Position numbers and translations under genes: made by a program. 55,593 bases of DNA, taken from contig NZ_JAUYNW010000098.1 in NCBI RefSeq assembly GCF_030698145.1, positions 1 to 55,593 on the forward strand. Direction: 5' to 3'. Positions within the stretch are counted from its first letter, which is position 1; each line of letters begins with the position of its first letter. Below, piece by piece: positions 11,209 to 19,619 of the stretch. The DNA comes from Phenylobacterium sp. GTDB taxonomy: Bacteria > Pseudomonadota > Alphaproteobacteria > Caulobacterales > Caulobacteraceae. Below the pieces are notes generated by a model. It saw only the letters and a list, made by a program, of their open reading frames with translations. It was not told the origin of the DNA and searched no databases.

Positions 11209-11311
11209 AGACCATTTTCCACCGAAGTGGCCACCGGTTCGGCGAAGAAAATAGTCTGAATTCAAAGAGTCTTGAGCAGAAAATCCGATCCGATCGGATC
11301 GGATTCTGCTC
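11209..11311. repeat. Bipartite nested-palindrome repeat, copy 1
   Basis: Two adjacent nested hairpins. The first has outer arms AGACCATTTTC / GAAAATAGTCT (one mismatch) and inner arms CCGAA / TTCGG around a GTGGCCACCGG loop. The second has GAGCAG / CTGCTC arms (11274-11279, 11306-11311) around a perfect 24-bp palindrome (11282-11305). It lies 16 bp after the stop of the Cys-rich protein gene. Related copies are at 27915-27957 and 47122-47235. Confidence 0.8.
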
Positions 11312-11317
11312 GGGACA

Positions 11318-11358
11318 TTGGCGCATGGCCCCCGGCATGACTAGAATGACGCGCGTCA
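11318..11358 (+). promoter_or_regulatory. Promoter and palindromic operator of TetR gene
   Basis: TTGGCG (11318-11323), an 18-nt spacer, then TAGAAT (11342-11347) make a sigma70-like promoter. A perfect 12-bp palindrome TGACGCGCGTCA (11347-11358) covers the expected transcription start, 23 bp before the TetR ATG. Autorepression is inferred. Confidence 0.45.
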
Positions 11359-11380
11359 GGTTTTACCGAGTCAGTCCTTC

Positions 11381-12010
11381 ATGTCCGAAGTCGCCTATCT
11401 TCCATCCGGCAAGCGCGAGCTCACCAAGGTCGCCAACCGCCAGTCCATCCTCGACGCCGCGCGCGAGGTGTTCGGGGAGTTGGGCTACGACACCGTCACC
11501 GTGCGCGACATCATCCGCCGCACCGGCCTGGCCGCGGGGACCTTCTACAACTACTTCAAATCCAAGGAGGAGGTGTACGTCGCCCTCTCCGACGAGGGCG
11601 CCCGCCAGTTCGCGCCCATCCTGAAGGCCCATCGCGCCCAGTCGGCCAACTGGGAAGAATTCGTCCGCGCCGCCATCCAGGCCTACTTCCTGTTCCTGGC
11701 CGACGTGCACAAGAACTGGGAGGCCCAGCGCCCGCCCGGCGAGACCCATCCCCATGTCCACGGCGAGACGCCGGAGATGGCCGCGGTCTTCAACGAGGTG
11801 CGCGACGCCATCCTCGAGGAGATCGCCCGGGGCGGGGCTCCGGCGGCCGATCCCGACTACCTGGCCGCCTCCTGCATCGCCATCGCCCGCGAGGTCGGCG
11901 ACCGGATGCTGTCGCGCCGCCCGCTCGACGTGAAGGGCGCCACCGACTTCGCCGTCGCCATGATCCAGGGGGGGCTGAAGGGCCTGCCCAAGGCGAGGGT
12001 CGATGGCTGA
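11381..12010 (+). CDS. TetR/AcrR-family transcriptional regulator
   Basis: 209 residues. The N-terminal HTH (about 19-65) carries the family core TVTVRDIIRRTGLAAGTFYNYFKSKEE. The C-terminal ligand domain has no assignable ligand. First gene of a three-gene set with an HSL-type hydrolase (8-bp overlap) and a quinone reductase-like MDR enzyme. The set reads as a repressor-controlled detoxification or ester-degradation operon, with a palindrome at its own promoter. Confidence 0.92.
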   Translation: MSEVAYLPSGKRELTKVANRQSILDAAREVFGELGYDTVTVRDIIRRTGLAAGTFYNYFKSKEEVYVALSDEGARQFAPILKAHRAQSANWEEFVRAAIQAYFLFLADVHKNWEAQRPPGETHPHVHGETPEMAAVFNEVRDAILEEIARGGAPAADPDYLAASCIAIAREVGDRMLSRRPLDVKGATDFAVAMIQGGLKGLPKARVDG

Positions 12011-13061
12011 CCAGCGCGTTCAGCGTTTCCTGGTCCGCACCCTGCTGTCCCTGCCCTCGCCGATCCTGCGACTGATGGCCGGCGGCGGGGTGGTCTATGT
12101 GGGCGGCCGCACCCTGGATCCCCGCCTGCAGTTCCTGGCCGCCCAGGCCGCACGCCGCCCGGCCATGACCAGCCTCTCGCCGGAGGAGGCCCGGCGCGCC
12201 AACACCGCGGGCCTGGAGACGCTCAGCGGCGCCCGCGAGCCCGGCGTCCAGGTCGATCCCCTGTCGATCCCCGGCCCGGCCGGCGCCATCCCCGCCCGCG
12301 TCTACCGGCCGGAGAACCAGGACCCCAGCGCCCCGGTCATGGTCTTCGCCCATTTCGGCGGCGGGGTGATCGGCGACCTCGACACCTGCGACGCCTTCTG
12401 CTCGATCCTGGCCAAGGTGGGCCACGCCGCCGTGGTCTCGGTGGACTACCGCCTGGCGCCCGAGCATCGCTTCCCCGCCGGACTGGACGACGTGCTGGCC
12501 GCCTACCGCCATGTCCGCGACCATGCGCAGGACTTCGGCGCCCCGCCGGGCCAGGTGGCCATCGGGGGCGACTCCATGGGCGGCAATTTCGCGGCCATCG
12601 CCTGCCAGGAGATGAAGCGTTCGGGCGAGCCTCAGCCGGCCCTGCAGCTCCTCATCTATCCCTGCGTGGACGTGGCCAGCGAGACCCAGTCCATGACCAC
12701 CTATGGCGAGGCCTTCCCGCTGTCCTCGGCGCTGATGGACTGGTTCATGGGCCACTATATGGGCCCCGACGCCGATCCTGCCGACCCGACCCTCTCGCCG
12801 CTGCGCAGCCCCGACCTGTCGGACCTGGCGCCCGCCGTCATCGTCACCGCCGGCTTCGACCCCCTGGTCGACCAGGGCGAGGCCTACGCCAGGCGCTTGG
12901 CTGACGCGGGGTCGCCCGTGATCTACCGCTGCTACGACAGCCTGGCCCACGCCTTCACCGCCTTCACCGGCGCGGTCCCGGCCGCCGACACCGCCTGCCG
13001 CGAGATCGCGGGTCTGGTGCGGGAAGGCCTGGAGGGACGAATTGCGCGCGCTGGTCGTTGA
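12003..13061 (+). CDS. Alpha/beta hydrolase, hormone-sensitive-lipase-like esterase
   Basis: 352 residues. HSL-family carboxylesterase with nucleophile S191 in GDSMGG, D286 in FDPLVD and H316 in LAHAF, plus the VDYRLAPEHRFPAG signature. The oxyanion motif, normally HGGGF/W, reads HFGGG (from H117): the first Gly is Phe and the usual trailing aromatic is Gly. A hydrophobic N-terminal stretch (residues 8-30) may sit at the membrane. Overlaps the TetR stop by 8 nt and the next gene by 20 nt, so expression is tightly coupled. Substrate unknown. Confidence 0.9.
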   Translation: MADQRVQRFLVRTLLSLPSPILRLMAGGGVVYVGGRTLDPRLQFLAAQAARRPAMTSLSPEEARRANTAGLETLSGAREPGVQVDPLSIPGPAGAIPARVYRPENQDPSAPVMVFAHFGGGVIGDLDTCDAFCSILAKVGHAAVVSVDYRLAPEHRFPAGLDDVLAAYRHVRDHAQDFGAPPGQVAIGGDSMGGNFAAIACQEMKRSGEPQPALQLLIYPCVDVASETQSMTTYGEAFPLSSALMDWFMGHYMGPDADPADPTLSPLRSPDLSDLAPAVIVTAGFDPLVDQGEAYARRLADAGSPVIYRCYDSLAHAFTAFTGAVPAADTACREIAGLVREGLEGRIARAGR

Positions 13062-14019
13062 GGAACTGAAGCCCGACTACGCCGGCTGCGTGGTCAAGGA
13101 GATCCCCACCCCCGAGCCGGGTCCCGGCGAGGTCCGCGTCAAGGTGCGCGCCGCCGCCGTCAACTTCCCCGACCTGATGCAGACGCGGGGCGAACACCAG
13201 CACAAGCCGCAGGTGCCCTTCATCCCCGGCATGGAGCTGGCTGGCGAGATCGACGCGCTGGGCCAAGGCGTCACCGGCTGGAAGCTGGGCGACGCCGTGG
13301 TCGGCGGGGCGCGGATCGGCGGCTTCTCGGAATACGCCGTGACCCCGGCCCAGGCCCTGCGCGCGAAACCACCCTCACTCAGCTTCGGCCAGGCGGCCGG
13401 CTACGCGGTGGCCTATCTCACCGCCTATGTCGCCTTCGTCCGCCGCGCCCAGGTCGAGCCCGGCGAATGGGTCCTGGTCCACGGCGCGGCCGGCGGGGTG
13501 GGCCTGGCCGCCGTCGACCTGGCCCGCCATCTCGGTTGCAAAGTGATCGCCGCCTCGGCCTCGGACGAGAAGCTGGCCATCATCGAACGCGACTACGCCC
13601 CCGACGCCACGGTCAACGTCACCGGCGGCTTCCGCGAGCGGGTCAAGGAAATCACCGGCGGGCGCGGCGCGGACGTGATCTACGACCCCGTCGGCGGCGA
13701 CGTCTTCGACGAGAGCCTCCGCTGCATCGCCTTCAACGGCCGCATCCTCTCAATTGGCTTCACCTCGGGCCGCCTGCCGGTCATGCCGGTCAATATCGCC
13801 CTGATCAAAGCCATCTCTCTGATGGGCGTGCGCGCCGGCGAATACGGCCGCCAGCTCCCGCAGAAGGGCGCCGAGAACAACGCCGCCATCTGGGACCTCG
13901 CCCCCCACATGAAGCCCCGCGTCCACGCGGAATACGCCCTGGACGACTGGCGCGCCGCCTTCGACACGCTGGCCGAGCGCACCGTGGTGGGGAAGACGAT
14001 CATCCGGCCTGACCTGTAA
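13042..14019 (+). CDS. NADPH:quinone oxidoreductase-family MDR protein
   Basis: 325 residues. Zinc-independent medium-chain reductase with an N-terminal GroES-like domain (VNFPDLMQTRG, PFIPGMELAG) and a C-terminal Rossmann domain with the nucleotide motif HGAAGGVG. The Zn-binding cysteines of alcohol dehydrogenases are absent. The start is TTG at 13042, preceded by GGAGG 7 nt upstream, giving a 20-nt overlap with the hydrolase. Probably reduces quinones or enones produced in the same pathway; the substrate is not readable. Confidence 0.88.
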   Translation: MRALVVEELKPDYAGCVVKEIPTPEPGPGEVRVKVRAAAVNFPDLMQTRGEHQHKPQVPFIPGMELAGEIDALGQGVTGWKLGDAVVGGARIGGFSEYAVTPAQALRAKPPSLSFGQAAGYAVAYLTAYVAFVRRAQVEPGEWVLVHGAAGGVGLAAVDLARHLGCKVIAASASDEKLAIIERDYAPDATVNVTGGFRERVKEITGGRGADVIYDPVGGDVFDESLRCIAFNGRILSIGFTSGRLPVMPVNIALIKAISLMGVRAGEYGRQLPQKGAENNAAIWDLAPHMKPRVHAEYALDDWRAAFDTLAERTVVGKTIIRPDL

Positions 14020-14028
14020 GCTGACAGA

Positions 14029-14167
14029 TCCTCCCCCAGCGCGCAGCGCGATTTGGGGGAGGTGGCTCGGAGCGAAGCGGAGAGACGGAGGGGGTTGAAG
14101 CGCACGGAAGCGAGTCAAAGTCCCCCTCAGTCACCTGCGGTGACAGCTCCCCCAGGAGGGGAGCATC
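14029..14167. repeat. REP-like intergenic element, copy A
   Basis: About 140 bp between the MDR gene and map. In reverse complement it reads TAGATGCTCCCC, GGGGGAGCTGTC, a small stem TCACC/GGTGA, GACTGAGGGGGACTTTGACT, a variable middle, then a second module ending CGCGCTGGGGGAGGATCTG. The same modular order appears at 35082-35268 in the opposite orientation and partly at 55343-55460. Stem bases differ between copies while pairing is kept. Confidence 0.85.
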
Positions 14168-14228
14168 TATGAAGGTGCCGACAGCTTGCCGCTTGGGCCG
14201 AGACCGAGCCTCGGGCATATTGGCCGCC

Positions 14229-14975
14229 ATGACCATCGAAAACGACGACGATCTCGAGGGCCTCAAGGCCGCCGGCCGGCTTGTGGCCCGCACCCTGGAA
14301 GCCATGGGCAAGGCCCTGGAGCCGGGGATCACCACCCGCGAGCTGGACCAGCTCGGCCGCGCCATGCTGGAGCGCGAAGGCGCCCGCTCGGCGCCGGAGA
14401 TCACCTACAACTTCCCGGGCGCGACCTGCATCTCCGTCGGCCCCGACTGCGCCCACGGCATCCCCGACGACCGCAAGGTGGCGGCCGGCGACCTGATCAA
14501 TATCGACGTCTCGGCCGAGCTGGGCGGTTATTTCGGCGACACCGGCGCCAGCTTCGCGGTGCCGCCGGTCACGCCCAAGATCGAGCGCCTGTGCCGCGAT
14601 GGCCGCCGCGCCATGTGGAGCGGCATCCGCGCCGTGAAGCCTGGTGGGCGGCTCAACGAGATCGGCAAGGCCATCGAGACCTTCGCCGAGCGCAACGGCT
14701 ACACCCTGGTCAAGAACCTCGCCAGCCACGGGGTCGGCCGCTCGCTGCACGACGATCCCGGCGAGATCCCCACCTGGTGGGAGCCGCGCGACACCCGGCG
14801 CATCCACGAGGGCCTGGTCTTCACCATCGAGCCCTTCCTGTCCCTGGGCGCCGACTGGGTGGAGGAAGGCGACGACGGCTGGACCCTGACCCCGCCCGGC
14901 CGTCAGCCCACGGTGCAGTACGAGCACACCCTGGTCGCCACCCGCCGCGGCCCGGTCATCCTGACCCTGGCCTGA
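14229..14975 (+). CDS. map: Methionine aminopeptidase, type I
   Basis: Removes the initiator Met from nascent proteins. 248 residues, normal length. All five metal ligands are visible: D93 in NIDVSAE, D104 in GDTGASF, H167 in SHGVG, E201 in TIEPF and E232 in QYEHT; the substrate-contact H76 is present in CAHGI. The ATG at 14229 is chosen over an in-frame ATG at 14169, because the extra 20 residues would be read out of the intergenic repeat and match nothing in the family. No clear Shine-Dalgarno sequence is visible. Confidence 0.93.
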   Translation: MTIENDDDLEGLKAAGRLVARTLEAMGKALEPGITTRELDQLGRAMLEREGARSAPEITYNFPGATCISVGPDCAHGIPDDRKVAAGDLINIDVSAELGGYFGDTGASFAVPPVTPKIERLCRDGRRAMWSGIRAVKPGGRLNEIGKAIETFAERNGYTLVKNLASHGVGRSLHDDPGEIPTWWEPRDTRRIHEGLVFTIEPFLSLGADWVEEGDDGWTLTPPGRQPTVQYEHTLVATRRGPVILTLA

Positions 14976-14992
14976 GACAAGAGCTCCTGCTC

Positions 14993-15037
14993 AGCTTCCT
15001 CCTCTCCACCCGACTTCCGGGGGGAGAGGAGGAAGCT
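14993..15037. terminator. Long hairpin between convergent map and M28 genes
   Basis: Perfect 15-bp arms AGCTTCCTCCTCTCC / GGAGAGGAGGAAGCT with a 15-nt loop, between two convergent stop codons. No T run on either strand, so a role as bidirectional terminator or 3'-end stabiliser is tentative. Confidence 0.5.
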
Positions 15038-15050
15038 GCACCGCCCGAGG

Positions 15051-16706
15051 CTACTTCCGCTTGGCGGCGCTGGCGTCGCGCAGGGGCTTGAACTCCGAGC
15101 TGGCCTTCCAGTTGGGCCAGGCGGTGGAGTTGGCGGTCTCCTTGCCCATCTCGTAGAGCAGGGCCACGTCCTGGGCCGCGCCGCGCAGGTCCCAGTCGGC
15201 CCGCCAGACATCACAGGTCTTGTGGTAGCAGTTGGCCGTGTAGTCGCTGACCCAGGCTTCGCCCGCCGCGCGGCCGCCCGTGATCAGGTCCTGGCCGCCC
15301 CCCAGCCCCATCAGCAGCAACACCGGCACCCCGCGCTTGGCCAGGCTGAAATGGTCGGCGCGGTAGAAAAGCGCCCGTTCCGGATGGGCGTCGGGCGTCA
15401 CCGTGCGGTTCTGGCGCTTGGCCGCGGCGGCCAGCTGGTCCTCCAGCTCGCTCTGGCCGGCCCCGATCAGCACCACGTCCTTGGCGGGCCCCACCGGCTG
15501 CAGCACGTCCATGGTCAGGTTCGCGGCCATGGTCTCCAGCGGCACGGTCGGGTGGACGCCGTAATATTCCGAGCCCAGCAGGCCGCGCTCCTCGGCGGTC
15601 CAGGCGGCGAAGACCAAGGTGCGGTCGGGGCGCGGCCCGGCCTTGAAGGCCCGCGCGATCTCCATCACCCCGGCCACCCCGATGGCGTCGTCCAGCGCTC
15701 CGGCCCGGTCGGTCTTGCCCGCGGCGTCCGGCGCGCCCAGGCCATAGGCGTCCCAGTGGGCGGAAAACATCACGCTTTCGTCCGGCCGCTTGGCGCCGGT
15801 CAGCTTGCCGATCACGTTGCGGCTGATCACCTGGGTGTGGGCCACCGCATAGTCGGCCGAGAAGGCGGCGCCCTTCAGGGCCACGGGCTGGAAGGCCTTG
15901 GACCGCGCCGCCACCTTCTGAGCTTCGAGATCGAGGCCCGCCTTGGCGAACATCTCCACCGCCGCCTCCCGCGTCAGCCAGCCCTGCAGCAGCAGCTTGT
16001 CCTTGGCCGGGTCGGCCCGGACGATGTCGAAGGCCTCGCCGTTGGAGGCGATCACCGTCGACCAGCCGTAGCCCGCGCCGGGCGCCTCGTGGACGATCAG
16101 AGCGCCCAGGGCGCCGCGCCGCGCCGCCTCCTCGTACTTGTAGGTCCAGCGGGCGTAATAGGTCGCCGCCTGGCCGCCGAAGGTCCCGGCCACCGGCTCG
16201 CCCGGCTTGGCCTCGAAGTCGGGGTCGCTGATCAGGAAGACGGCGATCTTGCCCTTCAGATCCGCGCCCTTGAAGTCGTCCCAGCCGCGCTCGGGCGCGG
16301 TGACGCCGTAGCCGACGAAGACCAGCGGCGCGTCCTTGATCGCCACCCGGTCGACCGGCCGCATGGTGGTGACCGAGATGTCCTTGGCGCGCACCAGGGG
16401 CCGCGCGGCCCCGTCCTGGCTGAGCGAGATCGTCGAGGCGCCCGGAAGTTCGAACTTCACCAGGGCCACGTCCTGGGTCCAGGCGCCCTTCTCGCCCGCC
16501 GGCTCCAGGCCCAGCGCCGCGAATTCTTTGGTCAGGTAGGCGATGGTCTTGGTTTCCCCGGGCGATCCGGGGCCGCGGCCCTCGAACTCCGGCGAGGCCA
16601 TGGTCTTGACGATCGCCGACAGCCGCGCCGGATCGATGGGACCTGAATCCTGGGCCTGGGCGGCGGTAGCGAACAGGGCCGGCAGGGCGGCGGCGAGGAC
16701 CCGCAT
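15051..16706 (-). CDS. Secreted M28-family zinc metallopeptidase (paralogue of 5601-7250)
   Basis: 551 residues. The signal peptide ends around AQA/QD (residue 19). The overall layout matches the peptidase at 5601-7250: PA-type insert, then HWD (H317, D319), DDAIG, TAEERG, LTMD, RADHF, and the same C-terminal tail pattern (NST.WP.WK..SEFK). All M28 metal ligands are present. The start lies about 80 bp from the palindromic operator of the divergent TetR gene, so shared control is possible. A TTGACA-like -35 on this strand touches that operator. Confidence 0.92.
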   Translation of the reverse strand: MRVLAAALPALFATAAQAQDSGPIDPARLSAIVKTMASPEFEGRGPGSPGETKTIAYLTKEFAALGLEPAGEKGAWTQDVALVKFELPGASTISLSQDGAARPLVRAKDISVTTMRPVDRVAIKDAPLVFVGYGVTAPERGWDDFKGADLKGKIAVFLISDPDFEAKPGEPVAGTFGGQAATYYARWTYKYEEAARRGALGALIVHEAPGAGYGWSTVIASNGEAFDIVRADPAKDKLLLQGWLTREAAVEMFAKAGLDLEAQKVAARSKAFQPVALKGAAFSADYAVAHTQVISRNVIGKLTGAKRPDESVMFSAHWDAYGLGAPDAAGKTDRAGALDDAIGVAGVMEIARAFKAGPRPDRTLVFAAWTAEERGLLGSEYYGVHPTVPLETMAANLTMDVLQPVGPAKDVVLIGAGQSELEDQLAAAAKRQNRTVTPDAHPERALFYRADHFSLAKRGVPVLLLMGLGGGQDLITGGRAAGEAWVSDYTANCYHKTCDVWRADWDLRGAAQDVALLYEMGKETANSTAWPNWKASSEFKPLRDASAAKRK

Positions 16707-16780
16707 GGAGGACGCTCCGGAAACAACGAGGCCACGACCCTTACACCGGCTTCAAGGTTCGGACACCCGGGTCACGGCGA

Positions 16781-16809
16781 TTGTCAAACGAACGATCGTT
16801 CGTTAATAT
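16781..16809 (+). promoter_or_regulatory. Promoter with operator filling the -35/-10 spacer
   Basis: TTGTCA (16781-16786), exactly 17 nt, then TAATAT (16804-16809). The spacer plus one base is a perfect 18-bp palindrome AACGAACGATCGTTCGTT (16787-16804). The predicted transcription start falls at the TetR ATG (16817), implying a leaderless mRNA. Confidence 0.75.
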
Positions 16810-16816
16810 TGACGGC

Positions 16817-17479
16817 ATGAAGACTGGCCCCGCCCTCGTCAAGGACACTCGCGCCCGCATCCTCGAGGCGGCGCTGGAGCTGTTCGCCGAGCACGGCTTC
16901 GCCGGAACCTCGGTGCGGCGGCTGGCCCGGGAGGTCGGGCTGCGGGAGAGCAGCCTCTACAACCACTTCGCGGGCAAGGAGGCGATCTACCACGCCCTGA
17001 TCGACGCATATGGCCCGGCCAGCTCGGCGGATCGCCTGCGCGGACCGCGCTACGTCGACGTAAAGGACGACCCTGCCGGATTCTGCCGGCTCTATGTCGA
17101 GGACCTTCTCGACCAGTGGTCAGACCCTCGCGAGCAACGGTTCCAGGAATTGATTCTGGCTGAACGCAACCGGTTCGAGGGGGAGCGCGCCCACTATGTT
17201 GAAGCCCTGTTCTCCGACGAGTTGGGCGTGGTCACCCGCTATTTCGCCGGCCTCGCCCTCGCCGGGCGGATCGCCGCGCCCAGCCCGAGCGAGACCGCCC
17301 GGCTGTTCATGGCCGGCCTGACCTTCATTCGGCTCGAGCACTACATCATGCCGGCGAAGACCTCGCCGCGCGCCCGGGTCCGCGCCGCCCTCGACCGGTT
17401 CCTCGACACCTTCCTGGCGCTCGTCGCCACGCCCCAGCTTGGAGACGCCCTTGAGCCGGCTGCCGCTCGTCGATCCTGA
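16817..17479 (+). CDS. TetR-family regulator, probably autoregulated
   Basis: 220 residues. N-terminal HTH (about 12-55) with GTSVRRLAREVGLRESSLYNHF; the C-terminal ligand-binding domain is unassigned. The ATG at 16817 is chosen because an upstream in-frame start (16781) would lie inside the promoter and operator. First gene of a four-gene set with a CMD-family protein, a lactonase-like metallohydrolase and an SDR, all overlapping or spaced by 4 nt. The palindrome at its promoter suggests it represses the whole set until a ligand appears. Confidence 0.93.
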   Translation: MKTGPALVKDTRARILEAALELFAEHGFAGTSVRRLAREVGLRESSLYNHFAGKEAIYHALIDAYGPASSADRLRGPRYVDVKDDPAGFCRLYVEDLLDQWSDPREQRFQELILAERNRFEGERAHYVEALFSDELGVVTRYFAGLALAGRIAAPSPSETARLFMAGLTFIRLEHYIMPAKTSPRARVRAALDRFLDTFLALVATPQLGDALEPAAARRS

Positions 17480-18020
17480 CACCGCGACCGGCGAGGCCGG
17501 TGAGGCGTTGCGCGCCGCCGCGGTCAAGCTGAACATCTTCAGGATGATGGCCCATGCGGAGACCTGCGCCGTGCCGCAGATGCGGCTGGGCGGGGCGATC
17601 CTGGCCAAGCAGGAGTTAAGCCATCACCTGCGCGAACTGCTCATCCTGCTGGTCGCCAACCTGGAGGGCGGCGCCTATGAGTGGGTGCAGCACGTCCCCA
17701 TCGCCGAGGGCGTGGGCGTGCCGTCCGCCCAGATCGTGGCCATCGGCGAGGGCGAGCTGACCGCCTCGGTCTTCGACGCCGCCGAGCGCGCCCTGCTGGC
17801 CTTCGGCCCCCAGGTCATCGAGACCGTCCGGGTCGAAGACGCGGTCTTCGCCGAGGCCAAGCGCTGGTTCTCCGACCGCGAGATCGTCGAGGCGATCCTG
17901 ACCATCGGCTTCTACATGACCATGGCGCGGCTCACCGAGGCGACCTGCACGCCGATCGACCCGCCCGCCGGCATGAAGGTGTTCAACTCCGCCCAGCGCG
18001 CGGCGGGGGCGCCGGCGTGA
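17451..18020 (+). CDS. Carboxymuconolactone decarboxylase (CMD)/AhpD-like family protein
   Basis: 189 residues. All-alpha CMD-like fold with the typical segments LRELLILLVANLEGGAYEWVQHVPIAEGVGV and DREIVEAILTIGFYMTMARL. The CxxC peroxidase pair of AhpD is absent, as in many CMD-like members. The start is TTG at 17451, chosen over TTG at 17439 because GGAG lies 6 nt before it; it overlaps the TetR gene by 29 nt. Likely acts on a lactone or ring-derived intermediate, but this is inference from the family and neighbours. Confidence 0.82.
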   Translation: MSRLPLVDPDTATGEAGEALRAAAVKLNIFRMMAHAETCAVPQMRLGGAILAKQELSHHLRELLILLVANLEGGAYEWVQHVPIAEGVGVPSAQIVAIGEGELTASVFDAAERALLAFGPQVIETVRVEDAVFAEAKRWFSDREIVEAILTIGFYMTMARLTEATCTPIDPPAGMKVFNSAQRAAGAPA

Positions 18021-18775
18021 GCGTCGAGCTCTACGCCTTCACCTGCGGCCACCTGACCATTCCGCACGGCTTCCTGCTGGAGGGCCGCGACGGTTGGATC
18101 ACCGTGCCGATCCCCGCCTATCTGATCGTCCACCCCAAGGGCCGGGCGGTGTTCGACAGCGGGCTGCACCTCCAGACCCAGACCGACCCGGTCGGCTATA
18201 TGGGCGAGGCGGGGCTGAAATACGCGACCTTCCACTTCCATCCCGGCGAGGAGCTGGCGGCCCGGCTGGCGGCCATGCAGGTCGACGCGGCCTCGGTGGA
18301 GTATGTGGTCAATTCGCACTGGCACTATGACCATGCGGGCGGCAACGCCCAGGTCCCCAACGCCGACGTGGTGGTCCAGGGGCGCGAGGTCAGCCACGCC
18401 TTCGCCGCCGGCCGCGCCGCGGGTTACCTCAAGCAGGACTTCGACACCGGCCAGAGGCTCAAGCAGGTGGACGGCGAGCACGACCTGTTCGGCGACGGTT
18501 CGGTGCTCTGCCTGCCGACCTACGGCCACACGCCGGGCCACCAGTCGCTGCGGGTCAGGACGCCGGGCGGCGAGTTCATTCTGTGCGGCGACGCCTGCTA
18601 CCTCAAGGAATCCCTGGAGAACCTCCACGCCCCCGGGGTGATCGCCGACAAGGCCGCCGCCCTTTCCGTCTTCCATCGGTTCCGCGCGATGCAGGCCCGC
18701 GGCGCGCGGATCATGTACGGCCACGACCCAGACTTCTGGAAGACCATCCCCCAAGCGCCCGTCAGGCTGGGCTAG
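18017..18775 (+). CDS. Metallo-beta-lactamase-fold lactonase-like hydrolase (AttM/AiiA-type)
   Basis: 252 residues. Dinuclear zinc motif HWHYDH (H101, H103, D105, H106), H175 in GHTPGHQ, bridging D192 in GDACY and H236 in YGHDP. The arrangement and the flanking NSHWHYDHAGGN and TPGHQSL segments are those of N-acyl-homoserine lactonase-like enzymes, which open lactone rings. The GTG start overlaps the preceding TGA (GTGA). No acyl-homoserine-lactone synthase or receptor is visible, so a catabolic lactone is as likely a substrate as a signal molecule. Confidence 0.88.
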   Translation: MSVELYAFTCGHLTIPHGFLLEGRDGWITVPIPAYLIVHPKGRAVFDSGLHLQTQTDPVGYMGEAGLKYATFHFHPGEELAARLAAMQVDAASVEYVVNSHWHYDHAGGNAQVPNADVVVQGREVSHAFAAGRAAGYLKQDFDTGQRLKQVDGEHDLFGDGSVLCLPTYGHTPGHQSLRVRTPGGEFILCGDACYLKESLENLHAPGVIADKAAALSVFHRFRAMQARGARIMYGHDPDFWKTIPQAPVRLG

Positions 18776-18779
18776 GATC

Positions 18780-19616
18780 ATGACGCAGACCGAACTGAAA
18801 CCCCGTCCGCCCAGCGCCGAATCCCTTGGCCAGGCCCCCGGCCGCGGCCGCCTGGCCGGGCGTCGCATCCTGGTGGTCGGCGGCGGTCAGCGGGTGTTCG
18901 ACGCCGCCACCGACCCGATCGGCAACGGCCGGGCCATGTGCCTGCTCTATGCCCGGGAGGGGGCCAAGGTCGCGGTGGCCGACGCCAACCTGGCCAGCGC
19001 CGAGGAGACCGCCCACCTGATCCGCGAGGCCGGCGGCGAGGCCGAGGCGGTGGAGGCCGACGTCACCGTCGAGGCCGACATGGTGCGGATGTTCGAGGAG
19101 GCCTCGGCCTCGCTCGGGGGCCTGGACGGCCTGGTCTACAATGTCGGGACCTTCGGCGGGACGGGCCTACGCGGCTTCGACCTGGCGGAGTGGGACAGAA
19201 TCTTCGCCGTCAACCTGCGCGGAGCCATGCTCTGCTGCCGCGAAGGGCTGGAGCGGCTCGAGGCGGGCTCGCCGATCGTGCTGATCTCGTCGATCGCCGC
19301 CCTGCGCGCCGGCTCGCAATTGGTCGCCTACGACACCTCCAAGGCGGCGCTGGCGGCCCTCATGCGCCACAGCGCCCTGGCGGGCGGCAAGCGCGGCATC
19401 CGGGTCAACACCGTCTATCCGGGCTTGGTCGACACCCCCAACGGCCGCACGGCCGGGGCGGGCCGGCCTTCCCGCGGCAAGGGCGAGCACCTGGCATTCG
19501 GCCGCCAGGCCACCGCCTGGGAGATCGCCTACGCCACCCTGTTCTTCATGTCCGACGAGAGCGTCTACATCACGTCCCAGCAGCTCGCCGTGGACTCCGG
19601 CGCCAGCGGCCTCTGA
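18780..19616 (+). CDS. Short-chain dehydrogenase/reductase with insertion in the cofactor loop
   Basis: 278 residues. SDR fold with catalytic Y184 and K188 (YDTSK), a serine in LISSIAA, and the PGLVDTPNG region. The glycine-rich cofactor loop is atypical: GGGQ is separated from IGNGRAM by about nine extra residues (RVFDAATDP), where most SDRs have GxxxGxG. The N-terminal extension is polar. Last gene of the TetR-led operon, 4 nt after the lactonase stop. Likely oxidises or reduces an alcohol or ketone intermediate of the same route. Confidence 0.9.
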   Translation: MTQTELKPRPPSAESLGQAPGRGRLAGRRILVVGGGQRVFDAATDPIGNGRAMCLLYAREGAKVAVADANLASAEETAHLIREAGGEAEAVEADVTVEADMVRMFEEASASLGGLDGLVYNVGTFGGTGLRGFDLAEWDRIFAVNLRGAMLCCREGLERLEAGSPIVLISSIAALRAGSQLVAYDTSKAALAALMRHSALAGGKRGIRVNTVYPGLVDTPNGRTAGAGRPSRGKGEHLAFGRQATAWEIAYATLFFMSDESVYITSQQLAVDSGASGL

Positions 19617-19619
19617 GAC

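Noticed and set aside
16781..16816. Longer TetR start at 16781
   Set aside because: Would translate the -35, the palindrome and the -10; ATG 16817 fits the promoter.
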